From positions 84,822 through 148,821 of the forward strand of contig NZ_LYXZ01000034.1 of the NCBI RefSeq assembly GCF_001676615.1: a stretch of 64,000 nt of DNA, in the 5' to 3' direction. Positions 26,960 to 35,090 of the stretch are shown piece after piece. Numbering within the stretch: position 1 is the stretch's first letter; each line of letters opens with the position of its first letter. Under the pieces are notes generated by a model that saw only the letters and a program-made list of their open reading frames with translations, was not told the origin of the DNA and ran no database searches. Position numbers and translations under genes: made by a program. Source of the stretch: Labrys sp. WJW. GTDB lineage: Bacteria; Pseudomonadota; Alphaproteobacteria; Rhizobiales; Labraceae.

Positions 26960-27070
26960 GATTGCAGTTCCTCGTTCATGGGAGATGCTTTGAATGGAGC
27001 GAATATGGCGCAATCATTCTGTTCGGAGTATCCTGCATATGTTGGCTCTATCTTCCGGAATTTCCGAACG

Positions 27071-27991
27071 ATGAAACTAGACGGGATCGCAAGCTTCGTT
27101 GCGGTTGCAGAGGCCGGATCGATCAGCGAGGCGGCCCGCAGCCTGCGCCTGTCGAAATCGGTGGTCAGCGAACGCCTGGGAGAATTGGAGCGGAGTGTCG
27201 GTACGATATTGCTCCATCGTACCACACGGCGTTTGTCGGTGACGGAGGATGGAGCTGCTTTTCTGGAGCGCGCCAGACGGATCGTGCGCGAGGTGGAAGA
27301 GGCGGCTGCCGATCTGGCCGAACGGCGCGGCACCCTGGCCGGCCCGATGCGGATTGCCGCGCCGATCACCTTCGGGCGCCTGCATCTCGGCCCGGCCCTG
27401 TTCCCGTTCCTGGCGGCCCATCCCCAGGTCGAGCTCATCCTGGATCTCGATGATCGCCGCGTCGACGTCGCCTCCGGTGCCCATGACGGCGTCATCCGGC
27501 ACGGTACCATCGCGGATACGCGGTTGATGGTCTGGCGTCTCGCCCCGAGCCAGCGTTACCTGGTGGCGTCGGCGGATTATCTGAATCGCGAAGGTATGCC
27601 GCGTTCCATCGGCGAGCTCGATCGGCATAAAGGACTGTTCTATTCGAACCGGGGGGCTGCCGATTGGCGTTTCCTCGGGCCTGATGGCGTCGAAATCGTG
27701 CGGGCCAAGGTCGCCTTGCGAGTCAACAATGGCGACGTGATCCGAGATGCCGCGCTTGCCGGCCTCGGCATCGGGCTCCTGCCCACTTTCATCGTCGGAC
27801 CCGAGATCCGTGCCGGCAGGCTGAAAGTCATCGATATCGGCATTCGGCCGGAGCCGGAATTCATCTTCCTCGCCCATCCCGAAGGACGGCAGCCTTCCGT
27901 CAAGCTGCGGGTGCTGGCCGAGCATCTGAAACGCAGCTTCGGCGACCCGCCTTATTGGGAGGAGGGGATGTCCATCGCGACCTCCGCTTGA
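27071..27991 (+). CDS. LysR family transcriptional regulator
   Basis: Regulator of 306 residues. The winged helix is at residues 1-60 (FVAVAEAGSISEAARSLRLS, then KSVVSERLGELERSVGTILL) with a standard effector domain after it (GPMRIAAPITFGRLHLGP). It resembles the CrgA/AaeR-like LysR group often paired with an SDR. It is divergent from the SDR gene, with 111 bases between starts, and followed after 34 bases by an aldo-keto reductase on the same strand. ATG 27071 gives the canonical MKLDGIASFVAV start. Confidence 0.92.
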   Translation: MKLDGIASFVAVAEAGSISEAARSLRLSKSVVSERLGELERSVGTILLHRTTRRLSVTEDGAAFLERARRIVREVEEAAADLAERRGTLAGPMRIAAPITFGRLHLGPALFPFLAAHPQVELILDLDDRRVDVASGAHDGVIRHGTIADTRLMVWRLAPSQRYLVASADYLNREGMPRSIGELDRHKGLFYSNRGAADWRFLGPDGVEIVRAKVALRVNNGDVIRDAALAGLGIGLLPTFIVGPEIRAGRLKVIDIGIRPEPEFIFLAHPEGRQPSVKLRVLAEHLKRSFGDPPYWEEGMSIATSA

Positions 27992-28025
27992 TAGAAGTGA
28001 CGCATCGTCACTGCGAGATCCCGAG

Positions 28026-28934
28026 ATGAGCGACCTGCCGGTACCCGAACCCATCCGTCCCCTTGGCCGCAGCGGCATGTCGGTCAGTTCGGTGGCCTGG
28101 GGCATGTGGCGCTTCGGGGGAGAGGACCTCGCCTCGGCCCAGAAGCTGGTGGAAACCGCGCTCGAAGCCGGCGTCACGCTGTTCGATACCGCTGATATCT
28201 ATGGTCCGTCCGATCTTGGTGGTTTCGGCGTCGCCGAAAGCCAGCTCGGCCGCGTACTGGCGGCCAGCCCCGGATTGCGCCGGCGCATGGTGCTGGCGAC
28301 CAAGGGCGGCATCGTCTTCGGCACGCCCTATAATTCCTCTTCCGCCTATCTCTCCTCGGCCATCGACGCCTCGTTGAAGCGGATGCAGGTCGATCGCATC
28401 GATCTGTGGCAGATCCACCGTCCCGATATCCTCACCCATCCCAGCGAGATCGCCGGTGCCCTGGAGGAGGCGCATCGGGCCGGCAAGATCGCCGCCATCG
28501 GCGTGTCGAACTATACGGCTGCCCAGACGCAGGGCCTTGCGGCCTGCCTCGATTTGCCCATCGTCAGTCATCAGCCCGAATTCTCGGCCCTCAAGCTCGA
28601 TCCGCTTGCGGACGGAATTCTTGATCAAGCGATCCTGAACGATATGGCCGTGCTCGCCTGGTCGCCCTTGGCCGGCGGGCGGTTGGCGCAGCCGCAGGAC
28701 GAACGGGCGCGGGCGGTCGTGAGTCTGTTCGACGCCAAGGCCGAACAGGTGGGCGTATCCCGCACGGCGGTGGCGTTGAGCTGGCTGATGGCCCATCCCG
28801 CGCGGACCATTCCAATCGTCGGCACCCAGAACCTCGATCGCATCCGCGAGATTCCCCAGGCCTATCAGCCGCGCTGGAGCCGACAGGAGTGGTATGCGGT
28901 GCTCGTGGCTTCGCGCGGAGAGCGCCTGCCCTAA
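28026..28934 (+). CDS. Aldo/keto reductase
   Basis: NAD(P)H-dependent carbonyl reductase of 302 residues with the (beta/alpha)8 fold. The catalytic tetrad is visible: Asp and Tyr in FDTADIYG, Lys in LATKGG, His in WQIHRPD. The cofactor region includes IPIVGTQNLDRI near the C-terminus. Residue pattern and length fit the YdhF-like subgroup. It lies 34 bases after the LysR gene, probably co-transcribed, and may belong with the SDR gene on the other side of that regulator. Substrate unknown. Confidence 0.92.
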   Translation: MSDLPVPEPIRPLGRSGMSVSSVAWGMWRFGGEDLASAQKLVETALEAGVTLFDTADIYGPSDLGGFGVAESQLGRVLAASPGLRRRMVLATKGGIVFGTPYNSSSAYLSSAIDASLKRMQVDRIDLWQIHRPDILTHPSEIAGALEEAHRAGKIAAIGVSNYTAAQTQGLAACLDLPIVSHQPEFSALKLDPLADGILDQAILNDMAVLAWSPLAGGRLAQPQDERARAVVSLFDAKAEQVGVSRTAVALSWLMAHPARTIPIVGTQNLDRIREIPQAYQPRWSRQEWYAVLVASRGERLP

Positions 28935-29147
28935 CGGCGCCTCAGGCCGGCCTCATGACCCGGGAAGAAGAACCGGGGCAGTCCGGTGCTTCCCGAGTGT
29001 TCCTGGCAGACCTGCTGCATGGAGCATAAAACACTGCTGAAAACGGCATGAATTCTTGCGACGGCATTTGGCAATGGCGCAGCTTCTCAGTACCATTGTC
29101 GTAATTTGAATGCTGATGATTTCGCTCGCGCAGGTGAGATCCGCTAG

Positions 29148-32100
29148 ATGAAGATAGACGCCGGGCTGGGCTCCGATCGCCTTGATGCGGTCGTTCTTCC
29201 GGGCGATGTGGCACTCCTTCGCCGTGTCGTCGAGCAAGCCGGCGTCGCCATGGCCCTGATTGGCCATGATGGCCGGTTTTGCTATGCTAATCCGGCCTTT
29301 TGTCGGCTCACCGGTTACCAGGCCGCCGACTATGTCGGCATGACCCTTGCCGATCTTGCTCATCCTGAAGATCGCGCCGGCTTTTCTTGGGATGGCCGCA
29401 ACAAGGACGGTGTGGGGTGCCGCTATTGCCGTGAGGACGGGACGGTCTTTACCGGTTTGACCAGTATCTCCCGGTTTGACGCGGCGGACATGGCCTCCCC
29501 CTTTGCCGCCATTGTGCAAATCGTGGCCGTCAAGGACCAAAAGCTTTACGAGGCCAGCCTGGCCGAGGCGGAGTGGCGTTGGCGCCAGGCCCTGGAAGGC
29601 TCGAGGCAGGTCGTATGGGACTTCGACGTACCCCATGGAATGGTGTGGGTATCGTCACGCTGGCGCACCATGCTCGACCTGCCGGACGAAGAGCGCGTGC
29701 ATTCGATTGCCAACTGGCTGAGCAAGATGCATCCGGACGATCGTGCTCGTATGGCGGAGGCTGCAGGACGTGTCGGGCGCGATGGCGATCGGGACTTCGA
29801 CGCGACCTATCGATTGAGGCACAATGACGGTCGCTGGATCTGGGTGGTCAGCCGCGGAAGGTCGGTCGAGTACGCACCGGACGGCACGGTCAAGCGTATG
29901 ATCGGAACCATTGCCGACATCACCTACCAAAAGGAAATGGAGGAACGTCTTACCGCTGTTTCGGAGCGGTTGGAGGTAGCCGTTCAAGCCGGCGGAATCG
30001 GCATCTTCCACGTCGATTATCCCTCGGGCCGTCGTCATTGGGATGCACGAACCTACGCGCTTCACGGCGTGACGCCCGAGACGTTCGGCAACACGCTGGA
30101 AGAGTTCTTCGGCTTGCTCTCGCCCGAGGATGCCGCCAGGGTCGATCGCATTCGCCAGAGTGCGCTGCAGTCTGGTTCGCACTATCAGCTCGACTATCGT
30201 GTCCGGTGTCCAAGGACGGGTGGGGTGCATCATATCCGCTCCACGGTCAGGCTGATCCGTGGCGATGACGGTGCCCTGACGCATGGGATCGGCGTGTGTT
30301 GGGACGTTACCGACGACGTGGAGCGCAACCAGAGACTGCACGACACGCTGGTCCTGCTGCAGGCCGTGATGAACGGCACGCCCGACCTGATCTATGCCAA
30401 GGATCGTGACGGGCGCTACGCCCTGGTCAACCCCTCGGTCGAGCGACTGATGGGGCGGCCGAGCGACGAGATCCTAGGCCGGCTCGATACCGAAATCTTT
30501 CCGGACGAGCTGGCGCGCCGCCTGATCGAGAACGACCGCCATGTGATGCAGAGCGGGGAACCCTCCACCATGGAGGAAATGGCCATGCTCGGTGGCGTGC
30601 TGCGCACCTACTCCTCCACCAAGGCGCCCCGGCGTGACGAGCGTGGCGAGATTACCGGGCTGATCGGCATCTCCCGCGATATCACCGATGCCAAGGCTGC
30701 TGAGGCGGCACTTCGGCACAGCGAAATGCGTTGGCAATTCGCGCTCTACGGCTCGGGCGATGGGGTCTGGGACCAGAATCTCGAGACAGGGGAGGTGTTC
30801 TACTCGCATCAGTGGAAGGCGATGCTGGGCTATGACCAGGACGAGGTCGGGACCAGTGCCCGCGAATGGTGGGACCGCGTACATCCGGAGGATTTGTCGC
30901 GTTGCCAGGCCATCATCGAGGCGCATCTGCGCGGCGAGACACCGGATTTCGCCTTCGAGAACCGCCTGCTGGCCAAGGATGGCAAGTGGCGCTGGATCTA
31001 TGATCGCGGCAAGGTGATCGAGAGGGCGGGGGATGGGCGTGCCGTGCGTATCATCGGCACCCATACCGACATCACGGCCCGCAAGGAGGCCGAAAGCGCC
31101 ATCCTGGCCCTCAACCAGCGGCTGCAACTGGCGATCGAGGCGGCCGGTGTCGGTGTCTTCGAATATGATTTCGCTTCCCAGCGCTACAATTGGGACGACC
31201 GCCTGCATCGGCTCTATGACATGCCGCCGGATAGCTATGACGGCAGCCGGCAGGCCTGGCTCGATCGCATTCATCCCGACGACGTGGCCGCAATCACGCG
31301 CGAATATGACAGGGCGATGCGTGAAGGCACGCTGTTCGACATGGAGTTCCGCCTGTGGGACCGGCGTTCCGGCAAGATCCGCCACATCCATTCCCTGGCC
31401 CGGGTGATCCGCGACGAGGCCGGTGCTCCGATCCGCACGGTCGGCATGGATTGGGATGTGACTGAGCACAAGGAATTGGTGGAGGCGCTGTTCGAGGAGA
31501 AGGAGAGACTGCGCATCACGCTGCATTCGATCGGGGATGCCGTGATCTCGACCGACGCTCATGCCCGGATCACGTTCATGAATCCCGGTGCCGAAGAGAT
31601 GACGGGATGGCCGGGTCCGGATGCGGTCGGCAGGCGCCTGTCCGAAGTGTTTCGCATCGTCGATGGAGCCACCGGTGAACCCCTTGCCGATCCGGTGGAA
31701 ACCTGCCTGTCTCGCATGCGTCCCTACTATCTCAGTGAGGGGGCCGTGTTGCTGCGACGCGACGGCGAGCGGCGCAGCGTGCGCGATTCCGCCGCTCCCG
31801 TGCGCACGGCCTCGGGTGAGATCATCGGCGCCGTGTTGGTGTTCCAGGACGTGACCAAGGCCCGCATCCTGCAGCAGGCTTTGGAACACTCGGCCAATCA
31901 CGACAGCTTGACCGGACTTCCCAACCGTTCCGCCTTCGAGCGCGAGATCCGCTTGTCGCTCGAGCAGGCGCGCAAGAGCCAGCATCGGCACGTGCTGTGT
32001 TTTGTCGACCTCGATCGCTTCAAGATCGTCAATGACAGCGCCGGGCATGCCGCCGGCGATGCGCTGTTGCGTGAAGTCGCCAATCTGATGCGCCGTGTCT

Positions 32101-33164
32101 GCCGGACCGAGGACGTGCCCGCCCGCTTGGGTGGCGACGAGTTCGCCCTCCTGCTGCGCGACTGCACGATCGTCGAGGGAGAGGCGATTGCGCAACGGTT
32201 TCTGCGCGGTTTGGCTCAGTTGCGCTTCGCCTGGGATGGCCGGACCTATCAGATCGGGGCCAGTGTGGGATTGACCAGGATCGATGCGGAAGCGCCGAGG
32301 CAGGATGAGTTGATGAGCCAGGCCGATATCGCCTGCTACACCGCCAAGACGTCGGGCCGCAACCAGCTTGCCGTCTATGAAGATGGGAAGGGCTCGACCC
32401 ATCGCAACCACAGCGAGATGCGGGTGGCGGCCGGCATCCGCCACGCGATCGAAGCCAACCGCTTCCGCCTCTATGCCCAGCAGATCTTCGATCTTTCCGG
32501 GCGGGAAGGCGGGCAGCGCCATTTCGAGATCCTGCTGCGCATGCTCGACGATGCCGGCAACGTCGTCGAGCCGGCCGCCTTCATCCCGGCTTCGGAACAT
32601 TACGACCTGATGAGCAGTATCGACCGCTGGGTCATTCATGCCACGTTTCGCCGCTATGGCTCCCGCTTGCTCGGCGCCGGCAACATCTCCCTTGCCATCA
32701 ATCTTTCTGCCAATTCACTGAACGATCCCTTCCTCTGGCCGCTGCTGCAGGAGGAATTCGCCCAATCGGGCCTGTCGCCCCGGCGCGTCCATTTCGAGAT
32801 TGCCGAGATGGCCGTGATCAACAATCTGGCGGCCGCGCAGCAGTTCCTTTCCAAGGCGCGGGCTGCCGGCTGCGGCGTGATGCTCGATGATTTCGGCAAG
32901 GGGCTGTCCTTGTTCACCCATCTCAGGCAATTCTCCGTCGATGGTCTCAAGATCGATGGCGACTTCATCCGGCAGATGGCACAGAGCGACGTCGACCGCA
33001 CCATCGTCGAATCGATCAACATGGTCAGCCACCGGTTGGGAGCCATTACTGTGGCCGAGCAGGTGGAGAATGAGGAGACATTGACCTTGTTGCGTGCCAT
33101 CGGGGTCGATCGAGCCCAGGGCTTCGTTCTTGCCCGCCCGCAACCGCTGGAAGCCCTCTTTTGA
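29148..33164 (+). CDS. Multi-PAS sensor protein with GGDEF and EAL domains (cyclic-di-GMP turnover)
   Basis: A 1338-residue signalling protein that should make or break cyclic-di-GMP. Seven PAS-like segments follow one another at roughly residues 20-125, 145-265, 270-390, 400-515, 525-645, 655-775 and 785-905, several ending in a PAC motif such as IGTIADIT or IGISRDIT. The GGDEF domain (about 910-1075) has an intact GGDEF at 995-999. The EAL domain (about 1090-1335) has EIL in place of EAL at Glu1127, with the other expected residues in place: Asn in INLSAN, DDFG at 1247-1250, Lys in LKID, Glu in AEQVE. Both activities may be functional. No transmembrane helix is evident, so it is probably cytosolic. 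It is a single-gene unit. Confidence 0.95.
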   Translation: MKIDAGLGSDRLDAVVLPGDVALLRRVVEQAGVAMALIGHDGRFCYANPAFCRLTGYQAADYVGMTLADLAHPEDRAGFSWDGRNKDGVGCRYCREDGTVFTGLTSISRFDAADMASPFAAIVQIVAVKDQKLYEASLAEAEWRWRQALEGSRQVVWDFDVPHGMVWVSSRWRTMLDLPDEERVHSIANWLSKMHPDDRARMAEAAGRVGRDGDRDFDATYRLRHNDGRWIWVVSRGRSVEYAPDGTVKRMIGTIADITYQKEMEERLTAVSERLEVAVQAGGIGIFHVDYPSGRRHWDARTYALHGVTPETFGNTLEEFFGLLSPEDAARVDRIRQSALQSGSHYQLDYRVRCPRTGGVHHIRSTVRLIRGDDGALTHGIGVCWDVTDDVERNQRLHDTLVLLQAVMNGTPDLIYAKDRDGRYALVNPSVERLMGRPSDEILGRLDTEIFPDELARRLIENDRHVMQSGEPSTMEEMAMLGGVLRTYSSTKAPRRDERGEITGLIGISRDITDAKAAEAALRHSEMRWQFALYGSGDGVWDQNLETGEVFYSHQWKAMLGYDQDEVGTSAREWWDRVHPEDLSRCQAIIEAHLRGETPDFAFENRLLAKDGKWRWIYDRGKVIERAGDGRAVRIIGTHTDITARKEAESAILALNQRLQLAIEAAGVGVFEYDFASQRYNWDDRLHRLYDMPPDSYDGSRQAWLDRIHPDDVAAITREYDRAMREGTLFDMEFRLWDRRSGKIRHIHSLARVIRDEAGAPIRTVGMDWDVTEHKELVEALFEEKERLRITLHSIGDAVISTDAHARITFMNPGAEEMTGWPGPDAVGRRLSEVFRIVDGATGEPLADPVETCLSRMRPYYLSEGAVLLRRDGERRSVRDSAAPVRTASGEIIGAVLVFQDVTKARILQQALEHSANHDSLTGLPNRSAFEREIRLSLEQARKSQHRHVLCFVDLDRFKIVNDSAGHAAGDALLREVANLMRRVCRTEDVPARLGGDEFALLLRDCTIVEGEAIAQRFLRGLAQLRFAWDGRTYQIGASVGLTRIDAEAPRQDELMSQADIACYTAKTSGRNQLAVYEDGKGSTHRNHSEMRVAAGIRHAIEANRFRLYAQQIFDLSGREGGQRHFEILLRMLDDAGNVVEPAAFIPASEHYDLMSSIDRWVIHATFRRYGSRLLGAGNISLAINLSANSLNDPFLWPLLQEEFAQSGLSPRRVHFEIAEMAVINNLAAAQQFLSKARAAGCGVMLDDFGKGLSLFTHLRQFSVDGLKIDGDFIRQMAQSDVDRTIVESINMVSHRLGAITVAEQVENEETLTLLRAIGVDRAQGFVLARPQPLEALF

Positions 33165-33549
33165 GCCCGAATGCCGGGGCAGGCGGGCGGAAGCGCCTTT
33201 GCCCACGGCCGCTGCGGTCCGACGAGCCGGCAGCTTGCCGGCGACCGGCATTCGTGGTGAAACTTTTTTCCTGACATTAAAATCGTAAAAGGTGTTGCAC
33301 GCGCAGGAATAATCTTTCACTGTGGGTAACAGGCTGCTATGCCTATGAACCAGGCAGCCCGAATTCGCTGGGGGCAGAGGTATCCATGATTCTCGACGAT
33401 AAGCGCTGATCGTGCCGGCGTGGCCTGGTCTTGGATGCGGATAGCTGGGTGGCAAGCTCTTGCAGCAAGCCCTGGGATCCGTTTCTCGCCGGGCGAGGAC
33501 GCGACCGGATAACCGAAGTTTTCCGAACTCTTCCCCGGCAAGAAGATCG
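33165..33549. other. Spacer with a cloverleaf-like fold before soxB
   Basis: 385 bases without a supportable gene. The first 90 hold a structured palindromic element (33168-33254). The remainder must hold the sarcosine oxidase promoter; the stretch 33255-33330 is AT-richer and includes TTGCAC/AATAAT-like hexamers, too weak to call. Confidence 0.45.
33168..33254 (+). other. 87-nt structured element with four potential stems
   Basis: A closing stem CGAATGCCGG (33168-33177) and CCGGCATTCG (33245-33254) pairs perfectly over 10 bases. Inside are hairpins GGCG-GAA-CGCC-like (near 33196), GGCCG-N3-CGGTC-like (near 33217) and the strong GCCGGCA/TGCCGGC (near 33229-33242). A run of six T follows about ten bases later. 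It could be the terminator of the sensor gene, a palindromic repeat or a small structured RNA. It does not carry tRNA T-arm or anticodon features. Confidence 0.45.
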
Positions 33550-34800
33550 ATGCATTACTCCCTGTTCTCCCTTCTCAAGAATGCCCTGAATGGCCACCGT
33601 GGCTGGACGCCGACCTGGCGTGACGCCGAACCGCGCCTCAACTACGATGTGATCATCATCGGCGGCGGCGGCCATGGCCTGGCCACAGCCTATTATCTCG
33701 CCAAGAATCACGGCATCACCAACGTTGCGGTGATCGAGAAGGGCTGGATCGGCGGTGGCAATGTCGGCCGCAACACCACGATCGTGCGCTCGAACTACAT
33801 GCTGCAGGGCAACATTCCCTTCTACGAGCATGCGATGAAGCTGTGGGAGGGCCTGGAGCAGGACCTCAACTACAATGCCATGATGAGCCAGCGCGGCGTG
33901 CTGAACCTCTATCATTCCGATGCCCAGCGGGATGCCTTCGCCCGCCGCGGCAACGCCATGCGGCTGAACAGCGTCGATGCCGAATTGCTCGACCGTGATG
34001 GCGTCAAGGCCATGGCGCCTTTCCTCAATTTCGACAATGCCCGTTTCCCGATCCAGGGCGGCCTCCTGCAGCGGCGCGGCGGCACGGCGCGCCACGATGC
34101 GGTGGCCTGGGGCTATGCGCGCGCCGCCAGCGATCGCGGCGTCGATATCGTCCAGAATTGCGAGGTGAAAGGCTTCGTCCGCGAGGGTGGTGCCATCGTC
34201 GGCGTCGAGACCACTCGCGGCACCATCCGGGCCAAGAAGATCGGCATGGCCGTGGCCGGCAATACCTCCAAGGTCGGCACCATGGCCGGATTGCGCCTGC
34301 CGATCGAGAGCCATGTGCTGCAGGCCTTCGTCACCGAAGGGCTCAAGCCGCTGATTCCAGGTGTGATCACCTTCGGCGCCGGCCATTTCTATGTCAGCCA
34401 GTCCGACAAGGGCGGCCTGGTCTTCGGTGGCGACATCGACGGCTATAATTCCTATGCCCAGCGCGGCAACATGCCGGTGGTCGAGGATGTCTGCGAAGGC
34501 GGCATGGCCGTGATGCCGATGATCGGTCGTCTCCGGTTGCTGCGCAGCTGGGGCGGCATCATGGACATGTCGATGGATGGTTCGCCCATCATCGACAAGA
34601 GCGGCATCGATGGCCTCTACCTCAATTGCGGCTGGTGCTATGGCGGCTTCAAGGCCACGCCAGCCTCGGGCTGGTGCTTTGCCCATCTCATCGCCAAGGA
34701 TCAGCCGCACGAAGTGGCTGCCGCCTATCGGCTCAATCGCTTCGAGACCGGAGCGGTGATCGACGAAAAGGGCCAGGGCGCCCAACCCAATCTTCACTGA
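33550..34800 (+). CDS. soxB: Sarcosine oxidase subunit beta
   Basis: Catalytic flavin subunit of heterotetrameric sarcosine oxidase, which demethylates sarcosine to glycine with transfer of the C1 unit to tetrahydrofolate and release of hydrogen peroxide. The 416 residues start MHYSLFSLLKNALNGHRGW, the typical SoxB opening, followed by the FAD motif IIIGGGGHGLATAYYL. The covalent-FMN region and the C-terminal LNCGWCYGGFKATPASGW match the family. First gene of soxBDAG; soxD starts 12 bases after its stop. ATG 33550 was chosen over an upstream TTG because of the conserved N-terminus. Confidence 0.95.
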   Translation: MHYSLFSLLKNALNGHRGWTPTWRDAEPRLNYDVIIIGGGGHGLATAYYLAKNHGITNVAVIEKGWIGGGNVGRNTTIVRSNYMLQGNIPFYEHAMKLWEGLEQDLNYNAMMSQRGVLNLYHSDAQRDAFARRGNAMRLNSVDAELLDRDGVKAMAPFLNFDNARFPIQGGLLQRRGGTARHDAVAWGYARAASDRGVDIVQNCEVKGFVREGGAIVGVETTRGTIRAKKIGMAVAGNTSKVGTMAGLRLPIESHVLQAFVTEGLKPLIPGVITFGAGHFYVSQSDKGGLVFGGDIDGYNSYAQRGNMPVVEDVCEGGMAVMPMIGRLRLLRSWGGIMDMSMDGSPIIDKSGIDGLYLNCGWCYGGFKATPASGWCFAHLIAKDQPHEVAAAYRLNRFETGAVIDEKGQGAQPNLH

Positions 34801-34811
34801 GGCACGGTTCG

Positions 34812-35090
34812 ATGCGGATTGCCTGTCCCTATTGCGGTGCGCGCGGCGTGCACGAATTCACCTATCTCGGCGATGCCGGGCTCACGCGGCCGGATGCCGC
34901 GGCGCCGGACGCCGGCAAGAACTTCTATGAATATGCCTATCTGCGCGACAACCCCGAGGGCGTGCATGAGGAGTTCTGGTATCACGGCTCGGGTTGCCGT
35001 TCCTGGCTCAAGGTTCGGCGCAACACCAAGACCCACGCAATCGAGAAGGCTGAACTGGTGATGCCTCAAGCCTTGGGAGCCGCATCATGA
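34812..35090 (+). CDS. soxD: Sarcosine oxidase subunit delta
   Basis: Small zinc-binding subunit of heterotetrameric sarcosine oxidase; 92 residues, the family size. The zinc ligands are visible as CPYCG near the N-terminus and HGSGCRSW later, with the typical NPEGVHEEFWYH segment before it. It has no enzymatic role of its own and stabilises the complex. Its last four bases overlap the start of soxA (ATGA at 35087-35090), so translation is coupled. Confidence 0.95.
   Translation: MRIACPYCGARGVHEFTYLGDAGLTRPDAAAPDAGKNFYEYAYLRDNPEGVHEEFWYHGSGCRSWLKVRRNTKTHAIEKAELVMPQALGAAS

Noticed and set aside
30474..32639. A 721-codon - strand frame inside the PAS-GGDEF-EAL gene
   Set aside because: Long but composed of antisense codons; the + strand has seven PAS-like segments and intact GGDEF and EAL motifs.
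29148..33164. Calling the EAL domain degenerate because the motif is EIL
   Set aside because: The catalytic Glu is kept, and the other metal-binding and catalytic residues (Asn, Asp-Asp, Lys, Glu) are present, so activity is plausible.
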